NCBI RefSeq assembly: GCF_025809055.1
Contig: NZ_CP075529.1
Span: 2,157,501-2,221,500 of the forward strand
Direction: 5' to 3'
Origin: Devosia sp.
GTDB lineage: Bacteria > Pseudomonadota > Alphaproteobacteria > Rhizobiales > Devosiaceae
Length of the DNA: 64,000 bases
Part shown: piece by piece, positions 18,439 to 27,174 of the stretch
How positions within the stretch are numbered: the stretch's first letter is position 1
Layout: each line of letters starts with the position of its first letter
Notes under the pieces: generated by a model
What the model was told of the DNA's origin: nothing
Databases searched by the model: none
Seen by the model: the letters and a program-made list of their open reading frames with translations, nothing else
Program-made: the position numbers and the translations under genes

Positions 18439-20292
18439 ATGCCCGCTTATCGTTCCCGCACCACCACTCATGGCCGCAACATGGCCGGCGCGCGCGGCCT
18501 CTGGCGCGCCACCGGCATGAAGGACGGCGATTTCGGCAAGCCCATCATCGCGGTGGTCAACTCCTTCACCCAGTTCGTGCCAGGCCATGTGCATCTCAAG
18601 GATCTCGGCCAGCTCGTTGCCCGCGAAATCGAGGCGGCCGGCGGCGTCGCCAAGGAATTCAACACCATCGCTGTTGATGACGGCATCGCCATGGGCCATG
18701 ACGGCATGCTCTATTCCCTGCCCAGCCGCGATATCATCGCGGACTCGGTGGAATACATGGTCAATGCCCATACGGCCGACGCCATGGTCTGCATTTCCAA
18801 TTGCGACAAGATCACCCCGGGCATGCTCAATGCCGCCATGCGTCTCAACATTCCGGTGGTCTTCGTCTCCGGCGGGCCTATGGAAGCCGGCAAGGCGATC
18901 GTCAAGGGCAAGCTGCAGGCACTCGATCTCGTCGATGCCATGGTGATGGCCGCCGACGATCACTATACCGATGAGGAAGTCCAGGCCGTCGAGGAAGCCG
19001 CCTGCCCCACCTGCGGGTCGTGCTCGGGCATGTTCACCGCCAATTCCATGAATTGCCTCACCGAGGCGCTCGGCCTTTCCCTGCCCGGCAATGGCTCGAC
19101 GCTCGCCACCCACACCGATCGCAAGCGCCTGTTCCAGGAAGCCGGTCACCTGATCGTCGATCTGGCCCGCCGCTATTACGAGCAGGATGACGAAACCGTC
19201 CTGCCGCGATCCATCGCGACCAAACAGGCCTTCGAAAACGCCATGAGCCTCGACATTGCCATGGGCGGCTCGACCAATACCGTGCTGCACATCCTGGCGG
19301 CTGCCCATGAGGGCGGCGTCGATTTCACCATGGACGACATCAACCGCCTGAGCCTCAAGGTTCCGGTTCTGTCCAAGGTCGCGCCGGCCAAGCAGGACGT
19401 GCATATGGAAGACGTGCACCGCGCCGGTGGCATTTTCGCCATTCTCGGCCAGCTCGACCGCGCGGGCCTCATCAACCGCAAGGAACCCACGGTCCACGCC
19501 GCCACCATGGGCGATGCCATTGATCGCTGGGATATTTCCCGCACCAATTCCGACAGCGTCCGCAATTTCTTCATGGCCGCGCCGGGCGGCGTGCGCACCA
19601 CGCAGGCCTTTTCCCAGTCGAACCGCTGGACCGATCTCGATCTCGACCGCAAGGACGGCGTCATCCGCTCGGCCGACACCCCCTTCTCCAAGGATGGGGG
19701 CCTTGCCGTGCTCAAGGGCAATATCGCGCTCGACGGCTGCATCGTGAAGACGGCCGGCGTCGATGAATCCATCCTCAAGTTCACCGGCCCGGCCCGCGTC
19801 TTCGAGAGCCAGGACATGACGGTCAAGGCCATCCTCTCCAATGAGATCAAGGAAGGCGACGTCGTCGTCATCCGCTATGAAGGCCCCAAGGGCGGCCCCG
19901 GCATGCAGGAAATGCTCTATCCCACGAGCTACCTCAAATCCAAGGGCCTCGGCAAAGCCTGTGCCCTGCTGACCGATGGGCGGTTCTCGGGCGGCACATC
20001 GGGCCTGTCCATCGGCCATGCTTCGCCCGAAGCGGCCGAGGGCGGCGCCATTGGTCTCGTGCGCGAAGGCGACACCATCGAGATCGACATCCCCAACCGC
20101 ACCGTCAATGTGCTGGTCTCCGATGCCGAACTGGCCAGGCGCCGCGCCGAGCAGGATGCCAAGGGCTGGAAGCCCGAGCATCCGCGCAAGCGCAAGGTGA
20201 CGACGGCATTGAAGGCCTATGCGGCGCTAGTGACCTCCGCCGCCAAGGGCGCGGTGCGCGACACCGCGGCCATCGACAAGCTCTGGAACTGA
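18439..20292 (+). CDS. ilvD: dihydroxy-acid dehydratase
   Basis: 617 residues, full length. IlvD dehydrates dihydroxy acids in valine, leucine and isoleucine synthesis, using an Fe-S cluster and Mg. Signatures seen: CISNCDKITPGML (about 124-136), the cluster loop CPTCGSCSGMFTANSMNCL (about 192-210), and near the end TDGRFSGGTSGLSIGHASPEA. The ATG at 18439 gives PAYRSRTTTHGRNMAGARGLWRATG as in homologues; an in-frame ATG further upstream (18313) is rejected because the added residues run through the operator palindrome and do not match the family. Confidence 0.98.
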   Translation: MPAYRSRTTTHGRNMAGARGLWRATGMKDGDFGKPIIAVVNSFTQFVPGHVHLKDLGQLVAREIEAAGGVAKEFNTIAVDDGIAMGHDGMLYSLPSRDIIADSVEYMVNAHTADAMVCISNCDKITPGMLNAAMRLNIPVVFVSGGPMEAGKAIVKGKLQALDLVDAMVMAADDHYTDEEVQAVEEAACPTCGSCSGMFTANSMNCLTEALGLSLPGNGSTLATHTDRKRLFQEAGHLIVDLARRYYEQDDETVLPRSIATKQAFENAMSLDIAMGGSTNTVLHILAAAHEGGVDFTMDDINRLSLKVPVLSKVAPAKQDVHMEDVHRAGGIFAILGQLDRAGLINRKEPTVHAATMGDAIDRWDISRTNSDSVRNFFMAAPGGVRTTQAFSQSNRWTDLDLDRKDGVIRSADTPFSKDGGLAVLKGNIALDGCIVKTAGVDESILKFTGPARVFESQDMTVKAILSNEIKEGDVVVIRYEGPKGGPGMQEMLYPTSYLKSKGLGKACALLTDGRFSGGTSGLSIGHASPEAAEGGAIGLVREGDTIEIDIPNRTVNVLVSDAELARRRAEQDAKGWKPEHPRKRKVTTALKAYAALVTSAAKGAVRDTAAIDKLWN

Positions 20293-20319
20293 ACCGAAGG
20301 GCCAGGCCCCTCACAATGT

Positions 20320-20417
20320 GATCCCGGCGCAGGCCGGGATCCACGTCCGTCCCCAACCGCGACCAAGCGCTCGCGGCTTACGCTGCGCATGGGTTCCGGC
20401 CTCCGCCGGAACGGCAT
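20320..20417. repeat. GTCATYCC-type bipartite palindromic repeat, copy 2
   Basis: Left half GATCCCGGCGCAGGCCGGGATCCAC and right half ending GGTTCCGGCCTCCGCCGGAACG, each a hairpin. It lies directly after ilvD. The GTCAT ends seen in other copies are decayed. Confidence 0.7.
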
Positions 20418-20528
20418 GGTGGATTTGACCACCAACCGCCCCACGACAATCGCGTGACAAGCTCCGCATCCGGTGCTAGTACCCCGCCCAGCCAACCAGC
20501 GGCCTGCCAAGGTTTGCTGGCCTGGTCA

Positions 20529-20564
20529 GGTTCGATAGCGGGGATTCCACCCTCCCTATCGAAC
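20529..20564. other. 10-bp stem hairpin between ilvD and the aldo/keto reductase
   Basis: GGTTCGATAG (20529-20538) pairs perfectly with CTATCGAACC (20555-20564) around a 16-nt loop. No T run follows on either strand, so it is a weak terminator candidate at best. It lies just past the end of the aldo/keto reductase gene, on the side where ilvD also ends. Confidence 0.4.
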
Positions 20565-20580
20565 CGACCCTAATCTCCCC

Positions 20581-21447
20581 CTATCTCCGGCCGATGGCAT
20601 CCAGCGTGGCGAAATCCTCATCGCTGAGCGCAATTGCGGCCGCCGCGACATTGTCCTCCAGATGCTTGAGCTTGCCGGTGCCCGGAATGGGCAGCATGAC
20701 CGGCGAGCGCTTGAGCAGCCAGGCCAGCGCGATCTGGCTGCCGCTGGCGCCGTGCTTGTCCATGATGGCGCGCGCCTTGTCATGGCCCGCGACCAGTTCA
20801 CCACCGGCCAGCGGAAACCAGGGAATGAAGCCGATGCCCTGCTCGGCGCAGTAATCGAGAACGACCTCGCTCTTGCGGCCTGCAAGGTTGTAGTGGTTCT
20901 GCACCGTGGCGACCTTGAAATATTTCTGCGCCTGCCTGATGTCGTCGACACTGACTTCGGACAGGCCGGCATGGCGGATCAGGCCTTCCTTGAGCATGTC
21001 GGCGATGACACCGAACTGGTCCTCGCGCGGCGTCCTGGCATCGATGCGGTGCAATTGCCAGAGATCGAGTTGTTCGCGCTTCAACCGGCGCAGGCTGGTC
21101 ATCACACCCTGGCGCAGGAATTCCGGCCGCCCGACCTGATGCCATTCATCCGGCCCGGTGCGGGTAAGCCCGCTTTTTGTCGCCACCACCGTGCCCTTGC
21201 CATAGGGCGCCAGCGCCTCCCCGATCAGTTCTTCGCTGATATAGGGGCCATAGCTCTCGGCCGTGTCGATCAGGTTGACATTGAGCTCCGGCAGGCGCCT
21301 CAGCACGGCAAGGGCCGCCTCATGGTCCTCGGGTGGCCCCCAGATCCCCTTGCCCGTAATGCGCATGGCGCCGAAGCCGAGCCGGTTGACCGAAAGGTCG
21401 CCGCCAATGGCGAATTGTCCCGACAGGGACGCGTCGAGTGTGGTCAT
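20581..21447 (-). CDS. aldo/keto reductase
   Basis: 288 residues. A single TIM-barrel domain of the NADPH-dependent aldo/keto reductase superfamily: NLIDTAESYGPYISEELIGEAL carries the catalytic Asp and Tyr, followed by VATKSGL (Lys), LDLWQLHRID (His), and the cofactor region IPGTGKLKHLEDN. This is the YajO/PdxI-type oxidoreductase branch; the physiological substrate is unknown. The ATG at 21447 has GGAGA upstream; the open frame extends further but the extra residues overlap the YjbR gene. Confidence 0.93.
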   Translation of the reverse strand: MTTLDASLSGQFAIGGDLSVNRLGFGAMRITGKGIWGPPEDHEAALAVLRRLPELNVNLIDTAESYGPYISEELIGEALAPYGKGTVVATKSGLTRTGPDEWHQVGRPEFLRQGVMTSLRRLKREQLDLWQLHRIDARTPREDQFGVIADMLKEGLIRHAGLSEVSVDDIRQAQKYFKVATVQNHYNLAGRKSEVVLDYCAEQGIGFIPWFPLAGGELVAGHDKARAIMDKHGASGSQIALAWLLKRSPVMLPIPGTGKLKHLEDNVAAAAIALSDEDFATLDAIGRR

Positions 21448-21505
21448 GCTGGTTTCTCCATTGGATGGACTGCGATCAGAGGGCCGCAGCTCAAGAGGAA
21501 AGCGT

Positions 21506-21856
21506 TCAGGCGATGCCCAGCTCCGCCCGCAGCTTCTTTGTGAGCCCCGCTGCCACCAGTTCATGCGAGCGGGTGGCATAGGCCAGCACGTCGCCCTCAG
21601 GCAGGGCGCCGGGCTCAATCGATACCCATTGGCGCTTGGCGAAATAGGCGGCCTGTTCGACCCCTTCAATTTCCGAGAGGATATCGAAGCTGGTTTCACC
21701 GCATTTCAAAACGATCCGGTGCGGCGCCGTATCCGACAACAGGCAGAACACCTTGCCGCCCACCTTGGCGACCCGTGCATCCCATTGATCGACGAAACTG
21801 ACCCCCGGCAGGGCCGCGAGCGCGTCGTCAAATCCGGGGCGCAGGAACAGGCTCAA
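21506..21856 (-). CDS. MmcQ/YjbR family DNA-binding-like protein
   Basis: 116 residues, a complete MmcQ/YjbR domain (CyaY-like fold) with the strands KVFCLLSD, RIVLKCGETSFDIL and AKRQWVSIEPGALPEGDVLAY. The family has a double-wing DNA-binding-like fold but no established function. Its start overlaps the end of the DUF1178 gene by 4 bases (ATGA), indicating translational coupling. Confidence 0.88.
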   Translation of the reverse strand: MSLFLRPGFDDALAALPGVSFVDQWDARVAKVGGKVFCLLSDTAPHRIVLKCGETSFDILSEIEGVEQAAYFAKRQWVSIEPGALPEGDVLAYATRSHELVAAGLTKKLRAELGIA

Positions 21857-22275
21857 TTGTCGTCGCCGATATCGGGCAGTGGCAGGAAATCGACGCCGTC
21901 CTCGATCAGCCCGGCCACGTCGTCGCGGCTGGCTTCGCCATAGATGCCGCGCGCCTCCACTTCCTCGAAATGGATCTTGCGCGCCTCTTCGGCGAAGCGG
22001 TCGCCGACATAGTCAGCCTCTTCCATCACCTTGCTGCGATATTGGCGCAGCAATTCGCGCATCCGCGCCGCATCGGCATGGCCCGCCGAGACCGGCAGGC
22101 GCTCGCCATCCTTGCGCGCCACATTGGGCGCCATCGGGGCCTTTTCGACCTGGCCATCGCCGCATTGGGCGCAGGAGACAATGCCCCTTGCCTTCTGGTC
22201 GTCATAGGCGGCGGCGCTCTTGAACCAGGCGTCGAACCGGTGCCCTTTCGAGCATTGCAGCGAATATTGAATCAC
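21853..22275 (-). CDS. DUF1178 family protein
   Basis: 140 residues. The N-terminus MIQYSLQCSKGHRFDAWFKSA and the CAQCGDGQVEKAPMAPNVAR block form a probable zinc ribbon (two Cys pairs), diagnostic for DUF1178. The C-terminal half is helical with AEEARKIHFEEVEARGIYGEAS. Conserved across alphaproteobacteria beside the nitrilase and glutaredoxin genes, as here; role unknown. Confidence 0.92.
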   Translation of the reverse strand: MIQYSLQCSKGHRFDAWFKSAAAYDDQKARGIVSCAQCGDGQVEKAPMAPNVARKDGERLPVSAGHADAARMRELLRQYRSKVMEEADYVGDRFAEEARKIHFEEVEARGIYGEASRDDVAGLIEDGVDFLPLPDIGDDN

Positions 22276-22335
22276 GTCTCTGATCGTCTGTTCCGCGCCC
22301 GGGGGCGCCTGTTCCGGACCATATAGGGCGTCAGC

Positions 22336-23163
22336 CTAACCCTGCAAAGCCGGCAGGGCAAATTCACGCGCATTGGCCAGCGCCGGAATGCGGTTCCGGG
22401 CCTCGGTAATCGCCGCCGGATCGATATCGGCCAGCAGCACGCCGGGCCGGTCATGGTCGAGCTCGGCCACCACCCGCCCCCAGGGATCGATGACGAGGGA
22501 ATGGCCATAGGTGGACCGCCCATTGGCGTGAACGCCGCCCTGCGCCGCCGCGATGACATAGGAGCCGGTTTCTATGGCCCGGGCCCGCAACAGCACGTGC
22601 CAATGTGCCTGTCCCGTCGGCACGGTAAAGGCCGCCGGCACCGCCATCAGCCCCGCCCCGGCATTGGCCAGCGCGTTGAACAGGCGCGGAAACCGCATGT
22701 CGTAGCAGATGGCAAAGCCGAGCGTGACATCGTCGACCCGCGCCGTCACCGCCTGCTCGCCGCCGCGATAGGTGGCGCTTTCGCGATAGGCATTGAGCCC
22801 GGCAATATCGGCATCGAAGAGATGAATCTTGTCATAGGTCGCCACCTGCCCGCCATCCGGAGCGTAGAGGACAGAACGATTGGCAAAGCGCCCATCCTCG
22901 AGCGGCACGGGGAGCGAGCCGATATGCACGAAAATCCCGTGCTGTTTCGCCAGCCTGCTCACCGCCGCCAATTGCGGATGGCCTTCGAACGGCGCCGCCA
23001 CGCTGCGCAACTGCTCCCGGTTTTCCGGGAAGATCATGGTGACTTCCGGCGTCAGCGCATAGCGCGCCCCGGCGGCCGCCGCTTCGGCCAGCAGCGGCTC
23101 GAGCGCGGCGAGATTGGCCTCGGGGTCCAGCCCCGACTGCATCTGGATGGCGGCAACCTTCAT
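22336..23163 (-). CDS. carbon-nitrogen hydrolase (Nit-type amidase)
   Basis: 275 residues of nitrilase fold. Catalytic triad visible: Glu in LTPEVTMIFPENRE, Lys in YDKIHLFDAD, Cys in GFAICYDMRFP. The motif set matches the Nit1/Nit2 branch (omega-amidase or deaminated-glutathione amidase) rather than true nitrilases. Repair of deaminated glutathione would suit its position 4 nt downstream of a glutaredoxin gene, but this is inference. The ATG at 23163 gives the standard KVAAIQMQSG start. Confidence 0.93.
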   Translation of the reverse strand: MKVAAIQMQSGLDPEANLAALEPLLAEAAAAGARYALTPEVTMIFPENREQLRSVAAPFEGHPQLAAVSRLAKQHGIFVHIGSLPVPLEDGRFANRSVLYAPDGGQVATYDKIHLFDADIAGLNAYRESATYRGGEQAVTARVDDVTLGFAICYDMRFPRLFNALANAGAGLMAVPAAFTVPTGQAHWHVLLRARAIETGSYVIAAAQGGVHANGRSTYGHSLVIDPWGRVVAELDHDRPGVLLADIDPAAITEARNRIPALANAREFALPALQG

Positions 23164-23167
23164 GGCG

Positions 23168-23422
23168 TCAGCGCACGAGCAGCGGGTCGAGCCCGCCCTG
23201 CCGATCCAGCGCGGCGATGTCGTCATAGCCCCCGATATGGGCATTATCGATGAAGATCTGCGGCACGGTGCGCCGCCCATGCGCCCGGTCGGTCATGGCC
23301 ACGCGCACATCCGGATCGAGCACGTCGATCTCGGTATAGTCCACGCCCTTGTCGGCCAGGAGCGACTTGGCCGCATGGCAATAGGGGCAGGTGGGTGTGG
23401 TGTAGATTTCGACCTTGGCCAT
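23168..23422 (-). CDS. grxC: glutaredoxin 3
   Basis: 84 residues, the typical length. Thioredoxin fold with the dithiol active site CPYC (residues 12-15), the cis-Pro block RRTVPQIFIDNAHIGGYDD for glutathione binding. It reduces protein and small-molecule disulfides with glutathione in the cytoplasm. Sits between comF and the Nit-type amidase on one strand. Confidence 0.96.
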   Translation of the reverse strand: MAKVEIYTTPTCPYCHAAKSLLADKGVDYTEIDVLDPDVRVAMTDRAHGRRTVPQIFIDNAHIGGYDDIAALDRQGGLDPLLVR

Positions 23423-23454
23423 GACGTCACTCCGGCAAAATTCTGTATCGGTTC

Positions 23455-24252
23455 TTATATGGTGTCATCGCCGCCGATGACAACGCGGGCAAAGGTGAGA
23501 ACATCGACGCCCGCCACGCCGCCGCGCAACAGCGTCCGCGTCACCGCCTTGACTGTCGCTCCGGTCGTATAGACGTCATCGACCAGCACCACCCGGCGCC
23601 CCCTGGCCCGCTCCAGTGCGCGCGGATGCAGCGAGAACGCCCCCTGCACATTGCGCAGCCGGCCATCGCCGGAAAGCCCCACCTGCTGGCGCGTCCGCCG
23701 ATGCCGCAGGATCAGATGCGCATCCACCTCTAGACCAGTCAGCCGCCCCACCGCCTGCGCCAGCAGCAGTGACTGGTTATAGCGGCGAAACCGCAAGCGG
23801 CTGACATGCAGCGGCACCGGTACCAGAATCGGGTGTTCACCCCAGAAATCGTCCCCTGCCCCCGCCATCAGCCGGGCGCAGAACTGCGCCAGTTCCGGCC
23901 GGTCGCCATATTTGAGCCGCCCCACCAGGGCCTGGGCCACCTCACCATAGGCAACCGCCGCCCGGGCCCGCGCAAAGGGCGGCGGATCGGCCAGCGCCTC
24001 GGCCGACAGCGCCCCTGCGCCCTGGTCACTGGCAAAGGGCAGGCCGAGCACCGGACAGTAGGGGCGGGTAATAACACGCAAATGGCCGTGGCACTGCGGG
24101 CAGAGCCCGTCGCTGGCAACCAGGGGCGCATTGCAGGCCATGCAGCCGGGCGGATAGAGCTGGTCGAGCACCAGGCGCCCGGCAGCAGCCAGCCCCCGCC
24201 CGAACCATCCCGGCCTGAGCCCGGCTTTGACTTCCGCGCCGTCGCTGGCCAT
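23455..24252 (-). CDS. ComF family protein (phosphoribosyltransferase-like)
   Basis: About 265 residues. An N-terminal zinc ribbon (PPGCMAC and LCPQCHGHL) precedes a PRT-type domain with PVPLHVSRLRFRRYNQSLLLA and the PRPP-loop VVLVDDVYTTGATVKAV. In naturally competent bacteria ComF helps DNA uptake; elsewhere its role is less clear. The start is uncertain: the ATG at 24252 is used, but an in-frame ATG at 24324 would overlap the divergent methyltransferase's start codon. Confidence 0.88.
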   Translation of the reverse strand: MASDGAEVKAGLRPGWFGRGLAAAGRLVLDQLYPPGCMACNAPLVASDGLCPQCHGHLRVITRPYCPVLGLPFASDQGAGALSAEALADPPPFARARAAVAYGEVAQALVGRLKYGDRPELAQFCARLMAGAGDDFWGEHPILVPVPLHVSRLRFRRYNQSLLLAQAVGRLTGLEVDAHLILRHRRTRQQVGLSGDGRLRNVQGAFSLHPRALERARGRRVVLVDDVYTTGATVKAVTRTLLRGGVAGVDVLTFARVVIGGDDTI

Positions 24253-24322
24253 AACTGCCACCACCCCCAAGGGGCCATGCTCTGCAAGCGCCCCGCCCTC
24301 ACTTCGGCACGTCCGCGTCACC

Positions 24323-25165
24323 ATGTCCAGCCCGCCCGTCATCTTCGATTCCGGCCAGATCGCCCGCAACCTGGCCCGCCGCGCCAATAGCGCCAATTTC
24401 GTGCGTGATCTGGTGGTGGATGACCTTGTCGACCGCATGGGCGCCTACAAGCGCGATTTTGCCCGCGCCGTGCTCATCGCGCCCGATGTGGCGGACCTGC
24501 CCGACACCTTTTTCACCGCCAACGGCCCGGTGCATGTCGCGCGCGTCGAGGCTTTTTCCGGCGCCGAATTTCCGGACCTCCCCACGGGCGAGCTCGATCT
24601 CGTCATTTCCCTATTGCATCTGCAGGTGGTCGACGACGTGCCCGGGCACCTCTTGCGGCTGCGCCGTCAGCTCAAACCCGATGGCCTGCTGCTCGCCGCC
24701 TTTCTGGGCGGCGACACCCTCACCGAATTACGCGAGGCCTTTCTGGCCGCCGACCTCGCCGTCACCGGCGGCGCCTCGGCCCGCGTGGCGCCCATGGCCC
24801 AGGTGCGCGATGCTGGCGCCCTGTTGCAGCGGGCCGGCTTTGCCCTGCCGGTGGCCGATGTCGAGACCCACCGCGTCCGCTATGCCAATCCCTTTGCGCT
24901 CATGGCCGAGATCAAGGCCTTGGGCGCCGCCAATCCGCTGCGCGACCGGCCCCGCCACTTTGCCACGCGCCGCCTGCTGGCTGCCGCCGCCGAAGCCTAT
25001 GCCCGGCGCGATAGCGATGCCGATGGCCGTATCAGGGCGACGCTGGAGCTGATCTGGGTCGCCGGCTGGGTGCCCCATGAAAGCCAGCAGAAGCCGCTCA
25101 AGCCGGGCAGCGCCACCGTCAGCATGACCCAAATTCTCTCCAGCAAGAAGGCAGACACACCATGA
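24323..25165 (+). CDS. SAM-dependent methyltransferase, NDUFAF5/BioC-like
   Basis: 280 residues. It begins with FDSGQIARNLARRANSANFVRDLVVDDLVDRMGAYKRDF-type residues shared with the mitochondrial complex I assembly factor NDUFAF5 and its alphaproteobacterial relatives, followed by a Rossmann methyltransferase core (LDLVISLLHLQVVDDVPGHL). The classical glycine-rich SAM loop is weak. NDUFAF5 hydroxylates an arginine in NDUFS7, and a similar role in complex I is possible but not shown. Next gene overlaps by 4 bases. Confidence 0.82.
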   Translation: MSSPPVIFDSGQIARNLARRANSANFVRDLVVDDLVDRMGAYKRDFARAVLIAPDVADLPDTFFTANGPVHVARVEAFSGAEFPDLPTGELDLVISLLHLQVVDDVPGHLLRLRRQLKPDGLLLAAFLGGDTLTELREAFLAADLAVTGGASARVAPMAQVRDAGALLQRAGFALPVADVETHRVRYANPFALMAEIKALGAANPLRDRPRHFATRRLLAAAAEAYARRDSDADGRIRATLELIWVAGWVPHESQQKPLKPGSATVSMTQILSSKKADTP

Positions 25166-25809
25166 CCCTCACCATCTGGGGCCGCGCCACCTCATCCAAT
25201 GTCCAGGCCGTCATGTGGGGTGTGGGCGAGCTGGGGCTCGATCACATTCGCCACGATATCGGCCATATCCATGGCGGCAATGACACGCCCGAGTTCCTGG
25301 CCATGAACCCCAATGGCCTGGTGCCGGTCCTGCGTGACGGTGAGGACGAACCGATCTGGGAAAGCGCTGCCATCCTGCGCTATCTGGCTGCCCGCTATGG
25401 CGACGACAGCTTCTGGCCCAAGGATGCTGCCGCCCGCGCCCAGGTGGACAAATGGGCCGAATGGGCCAAGGTCACGGTGAGCCTGGCCTTTACCGTCCCG
25501 ATCTTCTGGCGGGTCGTGCGCACGGCACCCTCCAAGCGCGATCCCGAGGCCATCGCCCAGGCCATTACCGGCTTCGACAGGTTGCTGGGCATGGCCGATG
25601 CCCGCCTTGCCAAGCATCAGTTCCTCGTCGGCGATGCCTTTACCCTGGCCGATATCCAGTTCGCCCACATTCTCTTCCGCTACTACACGGCCGAGATCGA
25701 GCGGCCCGCGCGGCCCCATGTCGAGCGCTACTACAAGGACATGACCGAGCGCCCGGCCTATCGTGAGCATGTCATGGTGTCTTACGAAAGCCTGCGGGCG
25801 AAAGACTGA
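25162..25809 (+). CDS. glutathione S-transferase family protein
   Basis: 215 residues. Thioredoxin-like N-terminal domain (1-80) with the NPNGLVPVLRDG and ESAAILRYLAARY glutathione-site blocks, then the all-helical C-terminal domain with FLVGDAFTLADIQFAHILF. The active residue is probably Ser/Asn near RATSSNVQAV. Overlaps the methyltransferase gene by ATGA and precedes the kinase gene by 4 bp, so these three form an operon. Substrate unknown. Confidence 0.93.
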   Translation: MTLTIWGRATSSNVQAVMWGVGELGLDHIRHDIGHIHGGNDTPEFLAMNPNGLVPVLRDGEDEPIWESAAILRYLAARYGDDSFWPKDAAARAQVDKWAEWAKVTVSLAFTVPIFWRVVRTAPSKRDPEAIAQAITGFDRLLGMADARLAKHQFLVGDAFTLADIQFAHILFRYYTAEIERPARPHVERYYKDMTERPAYREHVMVSYESLRAKD

Positions 25810-25813
25810 ACCC

Positions 25814-26377
25814 ATGGCGCTCGATGCCCTGGCCGGCCATATCGCCATCATTTCGGGGTCGCCGGGCTCGGGCAAGACCACGGTCGCGTCGGCCCTGGCC
25901 CACCGGACCGGCGTGGCCAAGGCGCATCTGCATACCGATGACTTCTGGGGCAATATCAAGCACGGCCATATTCCGCCCTGGTTGCCGGAATCCGACGCGC
26001 AGAACCGCATGGTCTGCACCATCGCGGCAGGCGTCGCCGCCGCCTATGCCCGCCACGGCTATTTCGTCGCCCTCGATGGAGTGGTCCGGCCGTGGTGGCT
26101 GCCCAGCTTTTCGGCCCTGGACCTGCCGGTGCACTACATCATCCTGCGCACAAGCCTCGAAGATGCGGTGACGCGCTGCCAGGCCCGGGGCGGCGACAGC
26201 CTCACCGATCCCACCGTAGTCGCCGATCTGTATGGCCAATTCACCGATCTCGGACCCTTCGAAGCCCATGTGCTGGACGTGACCGGGCTGACGCCCGAAG
26301 ACACCGAGACCGCCGTCGCCTCGGCCCTCGCCAGCGGCGGCTACCGGCTCTCCCCTTTGGGGGAGAGGGGGAATTGA
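25814..26377 (+). CDS. AAA/P-loop kinase-like protein
   Basis: 187 residues. Walker A ISGSPGSGKTT at about residues 12-22, then HLHTDDFWGNIKHG and VALDGVVRPWW, the layout of small-molecule kinases of the chloramphenicol-phosphotransferase/gluconate-kinase type. TSLEDAVTRCQARGG is a plausible lid. It is soluble and probably phosphorylates a small molecule; nothing identifies which. Last gene of the methyltransferase-GST operon. Codon use ordinary. Confidence 0.85.
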   Translation: MALDALAGHIAIISGSPGSGKTTVASALAHRTGVAKAHLHTDDFWGNIKHGHIPPWLPESDAQNRMVCTIAAGVAAAYARHGYFVALDGVVRPWWLPSFSALDLPVHYIILRTSLEDAVTRCQARGGDSLTDPTVVADLYGQFTDLGPFEAHVLDVTGLTPEDTETAVASALASGGYRLSPLGERGN

Positions 26378-26439
26378 GCCACTGGATCAATTCGCCGGTG
26401 AACGCCCCGAGCCCGCGCAGGTAGCTCCACACCACCCGG

Positions 26440-26515
26440 GTCATTCCCGCGAAAGCGGGAACCTCCGTTGCAAGGCATAGCGAAGTATAAAGATTCCCGC
26501 TTTCGCGGGAATGAC
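26440..26515. repeat. GTCATYCC-type palindromic repeat, copy 3 (short form)
   Basis: Begins GTCATTCCCGCGAAAGCGGGAACC and ends with the near-perfect inverse GATTCCCGCTTTCGCGGGAATGAC. Internal hairpins CCCGC-GAAA-GCGGG and CCCGC-TTTC-GCGGG. This is the best preserved copy in the window. Confidence 0.85.
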
Positions 26516-26554
26516 ACCGTGATTGACGGACGCAATGTCCGAGCGCCCCAATAA

Positions 26555-26582
26555 AAAAGGCCGGTGTTTCCACCGGCCTTTT
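26555..26582. terminator. bidirectional rho-independent terminator (kinase gene / carD)
   Basis: Twelve-bp perfect stem AAAAGGCCGGTG with CACCGGCCTTTT, 4-nt loop, flanked by A and T runs so it can work in both directions between the two convergent genes. Confidence 0.88.
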
Positions 26583-26607
26583 CGATTCTCGTTCCGATAA
26601 AAGCGGC

Positions 26608-27174
26608 TTACGCGGCTTCTTCGTCGCTTTCGGCTTCGGCGGCATCGGCCTTGACCCGCTTGGGGCTCTTGGCGAGCTGCTTTTCGATCAGTTGCACGGC
26701 CTCGGTGAGGGTCAGCTTCTTGACCGAACCGATTTCACGGCTCATGCGATCCATGGCCTGTTCGAACAGCTGGCGTTCCGAATAGGACTGCTCGGGCTGC
26801 TCTTCGGAGCGGTAGAGGTCGCGGACCACTTCGGAAATCGCGATCAGGTCGCCCGAATTGATCTTGGCTTCATATTCCTGGGCGCGGCGCGACCACATGG
26901 TGCGCTTGACGCGGGCACGGCCGGTGACGGTTTCAAGCGCCTTCTTGACCTCGTCTTCTTCGGCCAGCTTGCGCATGCCGACAGACTTGATCTTGGCCAC
27001 GGGTACACGCAGGGTCAGCTTGTCCTGCTCGAAGCTGATGACGAACAGCTCCAGAGTAAGGCCGGCGACTTCTTGCTCCTCGATGGCGACGATTACGCCG
27101 ACGCCATGGGCGGGGTAGACGACGAACTCGCCCGTCTTGAACCCGAGCCGCTGCTGCTGCTTCTTGGCTACCAT
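26608..27174 (-). CDS. carD: CarD family transcriptional regulator
   Basis: 188 residues. N-terminal RNA-polymerase interaction (Tudor-like) domain with FKTGEFVVYPAHGVGVIVAIEEQEV, then a helical DNA-binding C-terminal domain with MWSRRAQEYEAKINSGDL and AVQLIEKQLAKSPKRVKAD. CarD binds the beta subunit and stabilises open promoter complexes, chiefly at rRNA promoters; essential or nearly so in alphaproteobacteria. AAGGAG lies 10 nt before the ATG. A candidate promoter is listed separately. The acidic C-terminal tail (about 12 residues) is typical of the order. Confidence 0.96.
   Translation of the reverse strand: MVAKKQQQRLGFKTGEFVVYPAHGVGVIVAIEEQEVAGLTLELFVISFEQDKLTLRVPVAKIKSVGMRKLAEEDEVKKALETVTGRARVKRTMWSRRAQEYEAKINSGDLIAISEVVRDLYRSEEQPEQSYSERQLFEQAMDRMSREIGSVKKLTLTEAVQLIEKQLAKSPKRVKADAAEAESDEEAA

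Noticed and set aside
18394..20181. A 595-codon open frame opposite ilvD
   Set aside because: Antisense shadow of a full-length, well-conserved ilvD.
20440..20570. SRP RNA or tRNA-like sequence (CTGGTCAGGTTCGA, GGTTCGATAG)
   Set aside because: The GGAAGCAGC core of SRP RNA and a cloverleaf are absent; only a hairpin remains.
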